Source of the DNA: Kalmusia sp. IMI 367209 | Lineage: Eukaryota > Ascomycota > Dothideomycetes > Pleosporales > Didymosphaeriaceae | Reading direction: 5' to 3' | NCBI GenBank assembly: GCA_027946365.1 | Contig: JAPEUQ010000003.1 | Span: 3,100,001 to 3,164,000 of the forward strand | DNA length: 64,000 nt | In this document: piece by piece, positions 21,067 to 33,463 of the stretch | How positions within the stretch are numbered: position 1 is the first letter of the stretch | How the letters are laid out: each line of letters opens with the position of its first letter | Made by a program: the position numbers and the translations under genes | Notes under the pieces: generated by a model | Told to the model about the DNA's origin: nothing | The model's database searches: none | The model's input: the letters and a program-made list of their open reading frames with translations, nothing else

Positions 21067-23239
21067 ATGATGTCTCTATCTTTGCGAACCTCTATCATCG
21101 GCGCTGTGTGGCTGGGAGCAGCACTCCTGAACATCGCCAATGCTTCGCCTACTTTGGCTGGTAGAGCTCAGGTCAAGTATTCGGTTGAGGAACTCGACAA
21201 GTCCTATGATTACGTCGTCGTAGGCGGGGGCACGTCAGGTCTCGTAGTTGCAAACCGCCTCAGCGAGGACCCGTCCAGTGAGCTTCTAAGCACACCATTA
21301 TCCTAAGGCGAGCTACTCATTCAGCAATAATCATAGAAACAGTTTTAGTGATAGAGATTGGCTACATCGCGGACGAGTCGTGTATATGGATGCCTCTGAA
21401 CACCGTCTCTGGTCCCAACTCTGCCTGCGCGAAACATCGCTTCAACAGTACGTGGTCTCGTACAAGCAACTCGTCTCTACTAACCACCTTTGTTTCACCA
21501 AGTCTCCAGCGTTCCACAGACGGAGATCAATGATCTTGTGTATCGCTACTCTATCGGTGCCGTCGTTGGCGGTAGCTCGGCTGTCAATGGCATGGTGTTT
21601 GACCGCGGCGCAAAAGGTGACTATGATGCGTGGGAAGAGTTGGGTAATCCGGGATGGGGATGGGACGGCTTGTTCCCGTACTTCCAAAAAAGTGTCGGAT
21701 TCACGCCACCCAGCGAATCAGACAGGGAGCAGTTTGAATATACGTGGGACGAACGTGCTTGGGGTCATGGGCCGGTGCAGGCTTCGTTCCCGCCGTTTCA
21801 GTGGGAGACACTGAGTAGGTTGCGTTGTCGTTTGTGATGACGAGATTTTCCAGGAGATGGGCATATGCTAATGGCCGACCTAGAAATTTCATGGAGCGCG
21901 TGGGAAGATATGCACATCCCTTTGCCCAAGGAGCACGCTCTAGGTGATGCAATTGGACGTTTTTGGGTCTCGTCTTCTGAACACCCCATCAACCGGACCC
22001 GGTCGTACTCACGCTATGCGTATTACGATCCTATAGCATCAAGACCGAACTACCATCTCCTTGTGGGCCATAAAGTCAAAAAGCTAGTCCTTTCCACTGC
22101 CAATAGCGTGGACGGCGTCGTCTTCTACCAGCGGGACCATCCTGACGAAGAGATCACATTGAAGGCGAAGAAAGAAGTTGTGTTAGCAGCTGGCGCCGTG
22201 CACACACCACAGATTCTACAATTGAGTGGCATCGGTCCGAGAGCCGTGTTGGAGACAGCTGGCATCGATGTCCAAGTTGATGCGCCTGGCGTGGGTAATA
22301 ATTTCCAGGATCATCCGCAAGTATATCTCGTGTGCAACTGTAAGTGCTAGAATCCAAAACGTATGCAGGGTCCACGTATTCACCTTTGCAGTTACGAACG
22401 ATGTCTGGCCCAACCCTGGAACACTCGCAAACAATGCTACCTTTAGAGCAGAAGCCCAGGCTCAATACGACAGCAACAAGACCGGACCCCTCACCCTAGC
22501 CCTGAACAGCGCTTTCGTCTTCCTTCCGCTCGACACCATTCACTCCTCGCCTTCCTCTTTCCACCGCGCGCTCAGCTCTCAAGCGCCCGATGCGTTCCTC
22601 GCGCCCAATCTACCTCCACCGGTCCTCGCAGGCTACCAAGCGCAAAAGCGGATCCTGTCTAGACTATATCAATCGGCGCATGCAGCCGTGTACGAGAGTC
22701 CCTTTGGTGGCGCGTGCACCCGCGGCCTCCTCTTGCAGAAACCGCTTTCCAGAGGCCACATCCACATCAACGCATCGGATCCATATGGTGAACCCGAAGT
22801 CGACTTCCGCGCCTACACCAACCCGCTTGACTTTGATCAAGCCATCGAATCCATAAAGTACACTCGCCGCTACCTACGAAATTCTAAATTTGCTCCCCTA
22901 GTACCCGTCGAGTCTGCACCGGGGCCGAACGTTACGGACGAGGATACTGGGGGGTTGCTGGCTTATGTGCGATCTACGGCAGGACCGACGAGTTTTCATG
23001 CGAGTGGGACTGCGGCGATGCTGCCGACGGAACTAGGCGGGGTTGTGGGGAGTGATTTAAAGGTGTACGGAGTGGAGGGTGTGAGCGTGGTAGATGCGAG
23101 TCTGATACCGCTGATTCCGAGTACGCATTTAAGTGCTACTGTCTATGCGGTTGCTGAAAAGGTGAGGCTGCAAATGCCAGCGTGGAGATGCAAACTGACG
23201 AGGATGCAGGCTGCCGATATCATCAAGGGTCGAGCGTGA
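21067..23239 (+). CDS. secreted GMC oxidoreductase
   Basis: This is a glucose-methanol-choline family FAD enzyme oxidising an alcohol or aldehyde, exported by a signal peptide (TSIIGAVWLGAALLNIANA, preceding a short proregion). There are six exons: 21067-21277, 21343-21447, 21503-21814, 21884-22339, 22392-23161 and 23210-23239, giving 627 residues. The Rossmann motif is YVVVGGGTSGLVVANRL near residue 50. VGGSSAVNGM is the GMC signature 1 region, and GAVHTPQILQLSGIGP is signature 2. The catalytic pair is probably His in FHASGTAAM and His in PSTHLSATVY, as in aryl-alcohol oxidases. Introns are 65, 55, 69, 52 and 48 bp. The last is in frame and stop-free, so reading through it gives a false C-terminus; splicing restores EKAADIIKGRA. 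One acceptor choice (21502, AAG) is less certain. Confidence 0.87.
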
Positions 23240-24258
23240 AGGAGAGGTCGGATGATATAACGCTACGTGCCCATGTACCTGCCAAAATGCTCTACGGCCT
23301 CCAAACCATTCTTGCATGACTCGATAGGGATCTCACGGTCCCGGGGTATTTCGCCATGTGAGGTATATACTTTCCGATATCAACGGGAGCTTCAGACATT
23401 CGAAAGCAGCGAGAGACTTTGACGGTCAATCGCGACTCTGGTCTCTCTGTTGTCATGTGCCAAATGCAACGTGGTGATGCTCTCTTGCATCAATTTATAT
23501 GAGCTTTGTAAGACGGACACAGGCTCGCTCTTCACTGAGGCCGAGGTCGCACATGGATGGCCCTGGCTCTGCGACTTCGGTCGGTCCGTCCCCTGCGCGC
23601 GCGTTGTTCGAAAAGCTACTGCTCTATGATCCAAGTTCACGATCAACACACGCATCAACAGTGCGTACGAGGACTTGCTGACGCCATGCGACTGCTATGC
23701 GATGTTAGGATGAAGGATCTCACCCCACGTCTGTGCCGCAATGAATGGCGTCGTCGCGTACCTCTTCGCTTGGTAGCGCATCAACCAGCACCTCTAGCGC
23801 AAGACTGACGACCCTGAGAGTTGCAGTTCCCCGCTGCAAGACTGTCGCTGCGTGAATTATCTGCTGCAGACGATGAATCAGGAGCCACGTCGAGCCTCCA
23901 GACGCATCTCCCAGGGCCAGCGGGCTTGCGAAGTGGACGGCCCGAGGCCCTTGGATCATGGAGGGGAAACGTCATAGGGCCTGACTCGGGGGTGCGGGGG
24001 TGGCATAGCTTGTGCCTCACGGTTTGGTCTGGGGCAGGTAAGCAAAGCACGAGACAGATTGGCGGTGGGCGTGATTTGACATGGCAGGCCTTGCAGCTCG
24101 CCCCTCTCCTCTCCATACTGCAACCAGCTTTGCGAACCCTCTCGCGCGCCGCTGAGACGCTCGTTTCCTTTCAAACAAGAGCGATCGCCTGTTCCATTCA
24201 ACTGGAACCTCCTCGACCCAGCGCATCGCGCATCGCGCACCACACATTCGAACCTACA
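23240..24258. other. intergenic, no gene seen
   Basis: One kilobase between two plus-strand genes. The long frame continuing upstream of 24259 has no ATG with better context and lacks recognisable content, so I treat it as untranslated. Confidence 0.5.
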
Positions 24259-24981
24259 ATGGCCTCCTCAACTATCAGCCCATTCCTCGCCCTCCCAGGC
24301 GAGCTCCGCAATCGCATCATCCAATACGCCCTGACGTCCCCCTCGCAAACCCTCTACTACAACCACCACCACGACCACGCCCACTCCAACCACAAACCCC
24401 TCTTCACAGGCCCCACGGGCCGCGAATTCAACCAACTCAAATACGTCTGCCGCCAGCTCTACGCCGAGACGGCCGGCCTCGAAATCAAATACAACACGCT
24501 GCGCTTCGAGCTCCCCGAAGACGACGCCGACACGCTGGCGCGCATCCAAAACTCGACCGACAACGGCGACGACGCGCTCAACGCCTGCCCGCGCACCAGC
24601 TTCCCGCCCTTCCTCTACCAGTGCAGCCGAGCCCGCCTCGCCTGGGTCCGCGGCATCGTCATCACCATCCGCAAGCCCGCCAGCTACAGCCTCTCGCAGC
24701 CCGCCGTCGACCGCCTGCTCAGCCTCGCCCGCTTCACGAGGGACAACCCCCGCATCCACATCGCCTACGAGTACGTCGACGACAGGTCAGAGTACTACCG
24801 GCCGCCAAAGTACCAGCTCGCCCTGCCGTGGCTCAGCGCCGCCGTGTGTCTGGGGCTCGCCGTCCCCGTGCCCGCCGCCTGGCAGCCCGCCGTGAATACC
24901 CTGTGGAGCGTCTGCGGGAGGGGGAACTTGCTGCTCTGGAGCATTGGCTTCGGCATCTGGGATCTGGTCGGGTCAAAGTGA
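24259..24981 (+). CDS. F-box/2EXR-like protein
   Basis: A single exon of 240 residues. The N-terminus (SPFLALPGELRNRIIQYAL) matches the LxLPxELRxxIY pattern that opens F-box-like and 2EXR domains in a large family of Dothideomycete proteins. It is followed by a His-rich loop and KYVCRQLYAET, a second conserved block of the family. The C-terminal third is hydrophobic (LPWLSAAVCLGLAVPVP), possibly a membrane anchor. The function of these proteins is unknown; a substrate-adaptor role in ubiquitination is only suggested by the F-box resemblance. Strongly GC-rich third positions support coding. A 163-codon antisense frame over it is a composition artefact. Confidence 0.78.
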   Translation: MASSTISPFLALPGELRNRIIQYALTSPSQTLYYNHHHDHAHSNHKPLFTGPTGREFNQLKYVCRQLYAETAGLEIKYNTLRFELPEDDADTLARIQNSTDNGDDALNACPRTSFPPFLYQCSRARLAWVRGIVITIRKPASYSLSQPAVDRLLSLARFTRDNPRIHIAYEYVDDRSEYYRPPKYQLALPWLSAAVCLGLAVPVPAAWQPAVNTLWSVCGRGNLLLWSIGFGIWDLVGSK

Positions 24982-25594
24982 AGGAGGTGGTGGTGCTATG
25001 CGCTTGGAGGAGGAAGCGAAGGATTCGAGGCGGGATTTTTGGTGGAGACCTTTGCGCGTGTGGGGGAGAGGATTGTTGTTCATTCAGCCCGGCCCGAGCG
25101 CATACTGACGCCCGTGCGATACCTGGCTCCGATGCGATACTCCATCCAATTATTCATTGTTGGGAGATATTGATCATACACAACATTCTTGCGACTCGTC
25201 TTAGCGTGCACAACAACAGCTCATCAGTAAATTGCATCTGGAATGCATCACATCAGACGGTAGCTGAAAGCTTCGGAGCCTGTATCGACGATTGACTTAT
25301 CCCAGGATCATTAGTATGTGGTTGGAAGTCTGAACACACATTGTAGGTTGAGGATTCTCAGGACGCAATATCAAGCCTTGTCCTAGGCACTGTATACACA
25401 CCGTTCGAACACTAAAGTCTCATGGCTATTCGTAGTGAATCATAATTGATTGCCAACGCCTTCATACCATCAATGGCTAAATAGCGAAAATCAATATATA
25501 CCGTAAAATCGACTCGATGCAAGCATAGCAACGCAACGCAACGCAACGCAACATAGCGCCGTCGTCATATCGTACTTTTACTTTCATGTCCCAC
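24982..25594. other. intergenic, convergent 3' ends
   Basis: 3' flanks of the F-box-like gene (+) and the Lon gene (-). It includes a five-copy GCAAC tandem repeat at 25528-25552, in the likely 3' untranslated region of the Lon transcript. No gene was seen. Confidence 0.6.
25528..25552. repeat. GCAAC pentamer x5
   Basis: Five perfect tandem copies of GCAAC (GTTGC on the Lon transcript strand) lie about 45 bp beyond the Lon stop codon. It is a simple-sequence repeat and could be polymorphic. Confidence 0.9.
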
Positions 25595-28437
25595 TCACAA
25601 CCTGCTCTCCCACCCCGACACACCCTCCCACCTCTCGGGCCACACCAACCCAAGCGCCTCCCAGATATGGCCGACAAACTCAATCTTCAGCCCGCTCAGC
25701 ACCTCCTCGGGCAGATCCCTCGCGTCCTTGCGGTTCCCCTCGGGCAGCAAGACGCGCTCCACGCCCGCCCTCAGCGCCCCGATCAGCTTCTCCTTGATGC
25801 CGCCGACGGGCAGCACGCGGCCCCGCAGGCTGACCTCGCCCGTCATGGCCAGCGTCGGCGGCACCGGCTTGCCCGAGAACAGGGAGATGAGGGCGACCGT
25901 GTGCGCGAGGCCGGCCGAGGGCCCGTCCTTGGGGATGGCGCCCGACGGGCAGTGCACGTGGATGGCGCGGCTCTTCATGACGTCCTCGTCGGCGGCGCAG
26001 AGCCCGAGTTCGAAGGCGTGCGCCTTGACCCACGACAGCGCTACTTCGACGCTCTCCTTGAGCACGTCGCCCAGTTTGCCCGTCAGCTGGACGCGCCCCG
26101 CTCCAGGCATGTCCGCGATCTCGATGAACAGGATGCTGCCCTGGCCGCCGGACGAGTACGCCACGAGCCCCGTCACCACACCGGGACGCGAGTGCTGCTC
26201 CGTGAGTTCCTCGGTGAAGCGCTCGATGCCGAGGATGGCGTCGAGGTCATCTATCGTCACCGAGGGGTTGTATGCGGCGAGCGTATCCGTGTCCTTCGCC
26301 GTGGCGTACTCGACGGCTTTGGAGCGGCAGACGGAGCCAATTTCGCGCTCGAGGTTGCGTACGCCCGACTCGCGGGTGTACGCTGTGATGATTTTGTCGA
26401 GGACGTCGGTGGGGATGCTGAGGTCTTCGGAATGCAAGCCATTCGTGGTGATTTGCTTGGGGATGAGGTGACGTTCGGCGATGTTGCGCTTTTCTAGGGT
26501 GGTGTAGCCAGAGAGTTGGATCGTCTCCATGCGGTCCAGCAGCGGCGGGGGGATGGTGTCTAGTGAATTTGCTGTGGCGATGAATAAGACCTTGGAAAGG
26601 TCGATCGGGATGTTGACATAGTGGTCCGTGAAGGTGTGATTCTGCTCTGGGTCCAGGACTTCGAGCATAGCTGCGCTGGGATCGCCGTTATAGTTCGACA
26701 TGCCCAGCTTGTCAATCTCGTCTAGTAGGAAGACGGGGTTTGCAACGCCGACCTTCTTCAATCCATTGACAACGAGACCAGGCATAGCTGCAACGTATGT
26801 TCTCCGATGACCACGGATCTCAGCCTCGTCGCGTACACCACCCAGTGAGATGCGATGGAACTTGCGGCCAAGCGCCGTTGCAATGGACTTGGCGAGTGAT
26901 GTCTTTCCGGTACCTGGAGGGCCAACCAGCAGGAGGATTGGTGACTTGTCAACCATGCGCTTCTTCTCCAGTAATCTGAGCTCCTGATCCGTGGGCTCGT
27001 GAGTGGGCTTCTCCGGCACATCCTCTTCCTTTTCATCCTTTTCCTCTTTTGTAGGTGCCGCATCTGCAAGCGCGCGAATCTGCTCATCAATGCTCTTGTT
27101 AGCCTGTTCCTTCAGCTTCAGAACAGCCAGATACTCCAGTAACCGCTTCTTAATCTTGTCAAGCCCGTAATGGTCGTCGTCAAGCTGTTTCTTCGCTCTC
27201 ATCAGTGTCTTCGCATCCAAATGATCGACGGTGCTCTTTGTCCACGGAATTTCTGCTAGATTCTCAAGGTAATTTCTGCAGACTTGGTATTCGGCCTGCG
27301 CTGGGTTCATCTTCTGTAGTCTTTGAAGCTCCCGCTGTGCGACCTTATCTGCTTCTGGTGAGAGTTGCGCATCATGGAGCCTCTTCATTAGCTCGTCGAC
27401 TTCGTTCGATTCGTCCTCCCCTACATTCGCTCCTCCGCCTGGGAAACCGCCCGGAAAGCCTGGTGGCATGATCGGACCGCCCATCTTGCCCCGTCTCTGC
27501 AGCGCTTCCTGCTGGAGTCTCCGTAGCTGGTCGATATCAAAGCTACCTGTCGGCACAGGCGTGACTGTTATCCGTGTACTGCCCTGTATATTGCTGATCT
27601 GTCGCTGTAGTATCTCAATGACAATGTCCACTCGTTCCTTCACGTCGATCGCTCCCAACACGCGCAGTTTCTCCTCATGTGTGTAGTCGACTACGTGCGC
27701 CATGAAGTCTGCTAGTGCACCAGCTTCCGACAGGTCTTTCCGGGCAATGAACAGCTCTATCCTTCGCGCAACGATGGGCGATAGCGCTGCCGTCGGAGCG
27801 CGGGGTAATATCGAGGACAGGCGGACGAGGGCTAGGAGTTCGCGTGAGAGCTGCTTGAGCAAATTAAACTGGTTAAGGAGCTCTGGATTCGCTATGTCCA
27901 CTGCAACGTTTAGTATTCATCTAGTTTGCAACGGCTGATTGACATCAAATAAGACTTGAACGTACCAAATTCTTCGACAGCCTCTAGCTCGCCCTCGAAA
28001 TATGGCCGGTCCTGCACAACATCCACGACCCGTACTCTCTCCAAGCCCTCCACCACCAAGCTCAGCTCGCCCTGTCTCCGACCTTGCACCCCGCTAACCT
28101 TCGCCACGCACGCATATCCAAAAACATCCTTTTTCGTCGCATTCACGGGATCCGTCTCGTATTCAACCTTCCTCCTCTTTTTGCTTCCATCCTCGATCAA
28201 CAGCTTGCCATCCAGCGGTGACACATTGGGCGAGTTCAACGGCACGCATGCCACAGTGATAGCAGCATCGGGCCTCGCCGTCGGGCTGATGCTGTATATC
28301 TTGGCGAGTATAGCGGCGATGTCCGAACGGTTCGCGATGGGGATCTTGACGGTTGTTGCGGGGAGAAGGGCGAGCGGCGCCGCGAGCGGGATGAGCGGGA
28401 GCACCTTCGTGCTCGTCTTGGACGACGACTTGCCCAT
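25595..28437 (-). CDS. peroxisomal Lon protease (Lon2)
   Basis: This ATP-dependent serine protease performs matrix quality control in peroxisomes. Two exons (28437-27966, 27900-25595) with a 65-bp intron give about 925 residues. The LON substrate-binding domain fills roughly residues 1-270. A Gly/Pro-rich insertion ([12 protein letters not shown]) and a Lys/Glu-rich linker precede the AAA module. Walker A is GPPGTGKTS (~484-492) and Walker B is [11 protein letters not shown]. The protease domain has the catalytic Ser in KDGPSAG (~819) and Lys in [10 protein letters not shown] (~860). The protein ends in ESRL, a PTS1 signal, and has no mitochondrial presequence, which separates it from mitochondrial Pim1. 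It is the second PTS1 protein in the window. A 303-codon antisense frame over the 3' half is a GC-bias shadow. Confidence 0.95.
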
Positions 28438-29570
28438 GATTGGCTATCCCGCAGTCTTTGACACAGTCTCTCGTGTGTCTGTTGTTCTCAGTATTGCTTC
28501 TATCCGAAGTGGATGTGCGTCTCAAGACGTCAGCGCGGATCCGCTGTCTAGCGGTGGCGCGTGCAGCGAGAGCCCCGAGGTCGGAAGGGCGATGGGAATG
28601 TCAAGGTGAAGTTGAAGGTGAAATTACAATGCAGTTACGTGAAGAAAATGGTATACAATACGCCGGGGAAATGCAACAGGAAAGGGTGAATATATCCAGG
28701 CGTGAGGGGGTGCTGTCACGAAGGTTCCCGAAGATGCGACGATGCGTCGACCACGGTCCAGGCCGAGGTTATAACCCTGGCGCTAAGCTAGATGGTGGTG
28801 AATCTGATAAGATAAGCTTTGCACATGCGTGGACATTGCAAGCGGATACTTTTAGTTGAATGGAATGATTTCCGATACGCTGCCGCCGATATGGACTTGA
28901 GCTGAAGCCCGTCGTATCGTTGTGGCCGGGCGGTTCTGCGCCTGGCGGCAACACGAGCTCGTGCTACATGATCACCTCACCGCATGACACAATTTAGATC
29001 AACACAATTTACTCTTCAAGATGGTCAGGATGAAGCAATTTCAACAGCAGAATATAAATTACAGTCCATCTAGGCCTTCACATTCGGAAAGTGCTATAAA
29101 TTCTCTGTAACTTTGTGTGTAACTACTCCACTGATACAGCCGCCCACTAACTACTCCTTTCCATGCAACATCAAGGAATATGCCCCTGAAAAACACTTTT
29201 GAATAATTGAAGGCGAGTTACGAATGCCTCCCAATGAGGATACGGATAAACAAAAAAAAGCCTCTCCGCTATGACACGCGTGTCAGCCACAGATAATGTA
29301 GCAAGTGAAATGTGGAAGCTTCCCATACGACTATACACCTTTCCCCTCAACATAAGAGACCATGACATGCGCGTAACAGGCGTCTTACTTCCAGTGGTTT
29401 CCAAGAGATTTAGGTGGTTTGAATATGTTTCTGCGCAGGAAGTCTCCTCGAAGACCTCCTGAATGGGGAAAGACAGGGCCGACGAAATAGAACGAAGGTA
29501 GTGTTGAAGACGAAGAGCATACATCGTTGGAAAGCAACGACTGCTAAGGGCAATGCAAAAACAAGCCCAA
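28438..29570. other. intergenic, no gene seen
   Basis: Lon promoter on the left and CHO2 3' flank on the right. The middle (29000-29270) is AT-rich with no sustained frame. Frames at 29171-29524 and 29271-29462 overlap antisense and are unsupported. Confidence 0.55.
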
Positions 29571-32500
29571 CTATCTCAGCGTTGGAGTGTTCCTTCCACG
29601 GCTTCTCGACATACTATATGGAGCCTGCGAGGATATGAGTCATGAAGAAGTTTGCAATCTGTATGGAGACTTACCAGAACTTTCTTCGCGTTGCATATCC
29701 GCCAGGCTAGGTTGCGCGCGGTACCGTCTGCTTGCACAACTTCCGGTGCAAACTCAATACCGAACCTAAGATGGTCAGTCTCTGTTTGTAGACTAAATAG
29801 GATGAATCGAGCTTACATTTGATGCACAGCAAAGACCACTCTACTCGCGTACTTTCCGTCCCTTTCTACCTGGCTACCAAAATGCTCGTCTACTGTAGAC
29901 GGCGCAATCTCAGGGTCCCTGTCGAAGCAATTCTGTATAACGGGTAACAGCGCTTGTTCGACAGGTTCGCGGATGGTACCGTTCATGTCGAGTTCGACGT
30001 CTTCTTCGTCAAACCTAGGGATGCGCGTCTCAAAGGCTTGCGAGATGGCTAACACGTTGTGCTTGCCGTTGTGGTGGTAACGGAATTCGAACACGCCAGT
30101 GGTCCACCAAAGCTTGTCGCCGCGGAACTCTACTTCCCCGGTATAGCAATCTGTCTCACCATCCTCTCGTTCGGATGCGACAAGAAGCTTGTCCGACACG
30201 AGTATTCCTTCTTCTGCGCGGCTTGTATCATGGACACCCTTGTTTGTCGCAATCCAACGACCATTGGAGCCTATACGTGTCACTTCTCGTGACGCGTTGT
30301 CAGCCACCATGTACAGGCCAATCCAGTCTTTTTTACTGTGGTTCAGCGGAGCCTGCCATTTGACTTTGATCGGAGCTCCGTATTCGAGCATGAGGGTAGT
30401 AAATTCGCTCGTGCGCTCCGCCGGTATGCGTGCCATCTCTCCTTCACGGCCACCGCCCTTCTGAAGCTCCATTGAAGGCGATAGGCGCGACCCCTCAATC
30501 TGGATCTTGTACTTTGTCGGGTCAATACCAGCCAGTTCTGGTGCTAGGCGAGTGATCGATATACGTGCTGGGTACGACTTAAACAACGCCGTGGTATCTT
30601 TGAAGAAAGTGTCGACTCCGGCGGCTAGCTTAGGCCTAGCGCTTTCTATAACCTCCTCAATGAATTCGACCGTCGAATTGAGATACTCGTCTGCCGCGGA
30701 CTGCCAGTTCCTTACGGGACTGGGTAAGGCCTGCCTAAGGGTCTTGCTCACGCCTGACGTCTGGCGTAATTTTTGACCGTAGAGCTTCTGCATATGCGGA
30801 CGTTCTACAAACTGTAGGAATACGAGATTGAGGACATGGGCAGTCCCAGCCAAGTAGAACATGGGAAGGCTCCAAGTGATGAGTGCGACACCCCACACGC
30901 CTGCAAGACCTAGGACGCGCTCGGGATTATTGAGAAAACGGTAGATGCCGGAGTAGGTGAGGTTCTTGGACGGCGGGTCGAAGAAAAAGTCACCACAAAA
31001 CCAACCAAATTCACCCAGAGATTCGTAGATGCTAGAGGCGGTCCATGCTTGCAGAGCTATCAAACTCACCCCCACAACATGTCGCAAAAGAGTCCACCCA
31101 TACGTCCATTCCGGTGGAATGGTGTACATCTTCCAAGCAGCTGCGGCGAAACTGACATGACTCAAGGTCATGCTAAGGTGGTAGAGGTATTTCCATTGGC
31201 GCCACGCTTCTTCCTTGCTGTCCCCGTATTTGATGAAGTGACGAGTCCAATTCTTTTTCTTGGACTGTCGGTCTAGGATATAGCCAAGCCCAAGCGCGTA
31301 CCACAACCTCCAAATGAAGGCATTGACGAGGAAGAAAGCGCGCACCGGCCAAGTGTTCGGAGTCATTGTAGTAAAGCAAAACATGTAGAATACGAACAAG
31401 AATACCCCTATGTCGATTGAGCGATGTAAGTCGGTATTCAACGGGCCTACAATATTGTGAATCTGTGAAGGCTGCCCGTCCGAGTCAATGATGGGCGCAC
31501 CGTCGAGGAGGGCAACGTCGGAGTGCCCGGAGGCGGGGCGATCTTCGCGATTGAAACTTTGGGACTGTTGGCGCTTTCTGGGCGGGGGCGGATTGTATGT
31601 TTTGTCGATGTGCGGGTTTTCCACAAAGGTCAAAAAGGCAAATTGGGCGGCGTGCGCGATTACGGAGATGAACAAGACAGCGTAGCTTGCAGCCATCATA
31701 GATATACCGTAGTATCCAGCGTATCCCACTGAGTACATGGGATGCGGAGCCATCTCAAAGACTCCATCGAAGGTAAGTTGTTGATCAATGAGGTAGAAGA
31801 AATCTCCCCAATACCAAGCATAGTCCTTGACAACCCTATGAGCGTCGAGTTTGACCCACAGATTGAACAGGAACAACAGGATACCCGTAGCCCAGCGAAG
31901 CATCCACAAGCCCCAGCTCTCGTCGGGACGATTAAAGCAGGCTATGGCGAAGAGACAATACGAGACGAAGTCACACATAAGAATGAGGTCTACAACCCGC
32001 CTGAAGAGTAGCCAGGTATTGTATTCGAGCGGTGCCTCCTCGAACTTGTAATCCCTGGGGATCTTGGTCTCCATCTCGCGCTTGAGTAGCTTGTACAGCG
32101 TGCGATGCTTGTTCGTCCCTAGCTCGGGGTTCTCGAAGATGTGCGAATTCTTCGCCCAGAGGACCAGACGGTTGTGGTTGGACTGCATGTGCAGGAGCCA
32201 GCCAATGCCCACATTGTAGGCGGCACGCCAGAAAAGAAAGATGATTGCGAATACGGGCTTGCGGGCGCTTTGGGGCAATGCGTAGAGGAGGAGTATCAGA
32301 CCGGCGAGGACAGCGAGGACGGCAAGGTCGGACAGATTCTTTGGTTGCGAGGGCGAAAGAAGCTGCGAGACCATGTCATGCGTCAGTGGCACGATGAAGA
32401 CTGCGACGGGCATGTTAGTACTCCAGTGTACGACTTGCCACTACTCACTGGACTATTCACAGCCTGCCATCTCGAAAGCACCCGTGCTGCTGCGACGTCA

Positions 32501-32693
32501 ACGTACCAGTGCCGTCCGGCGTCCTGCCGTAAGTGCGTTTCTGGCCATGTTTCTGCTCTTTAGCCTCCTGTTCATTCAGATCTAGCACTTTCTGCCTGGC
32601 ATCATCAGAGTTGTGCAAGGGTAACGGTTTGGCAGAGGGGCGCTCGCGCAGATGGCTGCGTTCGGCGCTCGTGCTGGTCGCAGCATCCGCCAT
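29571..32693 (-). CDS. CHO2: phosphatidylethanolamine N-methyltransferase
   Basis: It catalyses the first SAM-dependent methylation of phosphatidylethanolamine on the way to phosphatidylcholine, in the ER membrane. Four exons: 32693-32507, 32400-29817, 29765-29675 and 29624-29571, giving 971 residues as expected for fungal Cho2. Exon 1 encodes a soluble leader with [20 protein letters not shown]. The junction gives [19 protein letters not shown], a conserved Cho2 opening. Multiple TM helices follow in two PEMT-like halves, each with a conserved block ([19 protein letters not shown] and [19 protein letters not shown]). The third and fourth exons are easy to miss, because exon 2 runs into a stop right after the donor. 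Splicing yields [13 protein letters not shown] and [16 protein letters not shown]. Introns are 106, 51 and 50 bp. Confidence 0.95.
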
Positions 32694-33463
32694 GATGCTG
32701 TGAAGCGCGACAAAATGAGGGGTAGTTGAGGTCGTCGGTCGTACGCAATTTGGGCGGGAGGTGTGACCCGGTGGGCTTTTGGCCAAGCGCGGGCGCTATT
32801 AATGCACGCGCTGCGTTGTGTAGTGGGTGTAGTGGAGCTCGGTAGAGGCGGACTAGCAGGCCAGGCGCCGGCGGCGGTATATCGTACACGGGGGAATTGA
32901 AAAGGGCACCGATAGCTGAAGTGTTGAACTTTCAGCAGGAATGTTGAATTGGTCACCGAGTGACTCGAAGGTGTGGTGGAAGTGTGCCCGTTCTGCGAGG
33001 GAAGACCCGGGAATTGACGTCGAAAGCCGCGCCGCACCAAGCGAAAGTGGGACCCGAGGCTGCTCAACACGCCCCCGCGATGACACAAGGCGTGGGCAGG
33101 GTATGAACAGCGCAACACACTGACTGGAGCAATTCCCACGCATTAATATATATCTACGCATTCCTTCATGCTGGATCTCTGTCGTCAAGTAGCCCTTGTA
33201 TGGCGTGGGTACCGCCTTTCATATATGCAATTTGTGGTACGATCTATATGTACAGAGGCGAGAAAACTCATAATAATGTTACGTACACAATAGGAGGTCT
33301 GCTACATGCATGTGCAGCGTCGAAGCCCCCTCTCGGCAATTCTTCAATTATGCCTTGTAGAGCTCGGGCGGACGTCACATGCACGGGATGCGTTTGCAAA
33401 GACATGCCGAAAGTGATGACAAAAATCGACGTCAAGGTTTCATCGCAACTTGCTTGTGCTCAA
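32694..33463. other. intergenic, CHO2 upstream region
   Basis: Upstream of CHO2. I did not find a convincing inositol/choline response element by eye. Overlapping frames on the minus strand at 32582-33188 have an ORF-like length but no coding features. Confidence 0.5.

Noticed and set aside
12177..23239. secondary-metabolite cluster (FAD oxidase, GMC oxidase, secreted protein)
   Set aside because: No PKS, NRPS, terpene synthase, P450 or dedicated transporter in the span; HET and peroxisomal genes intervene.
24268..24759. 163-codon minus-strand frame antisense to the F-box-like gene
   Set aside because: Val/Gly/Ala-rich translation typical of antisense to GC-biased codons; no start context or homology.
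25586..26497. 303-codon plus-strand frame antisense to Lon
   Set aside because: It is a shadow of the GC-rich third positions of the Lon gene; composition is Arg/Asp/Gly/Ala-skewed with no domain.
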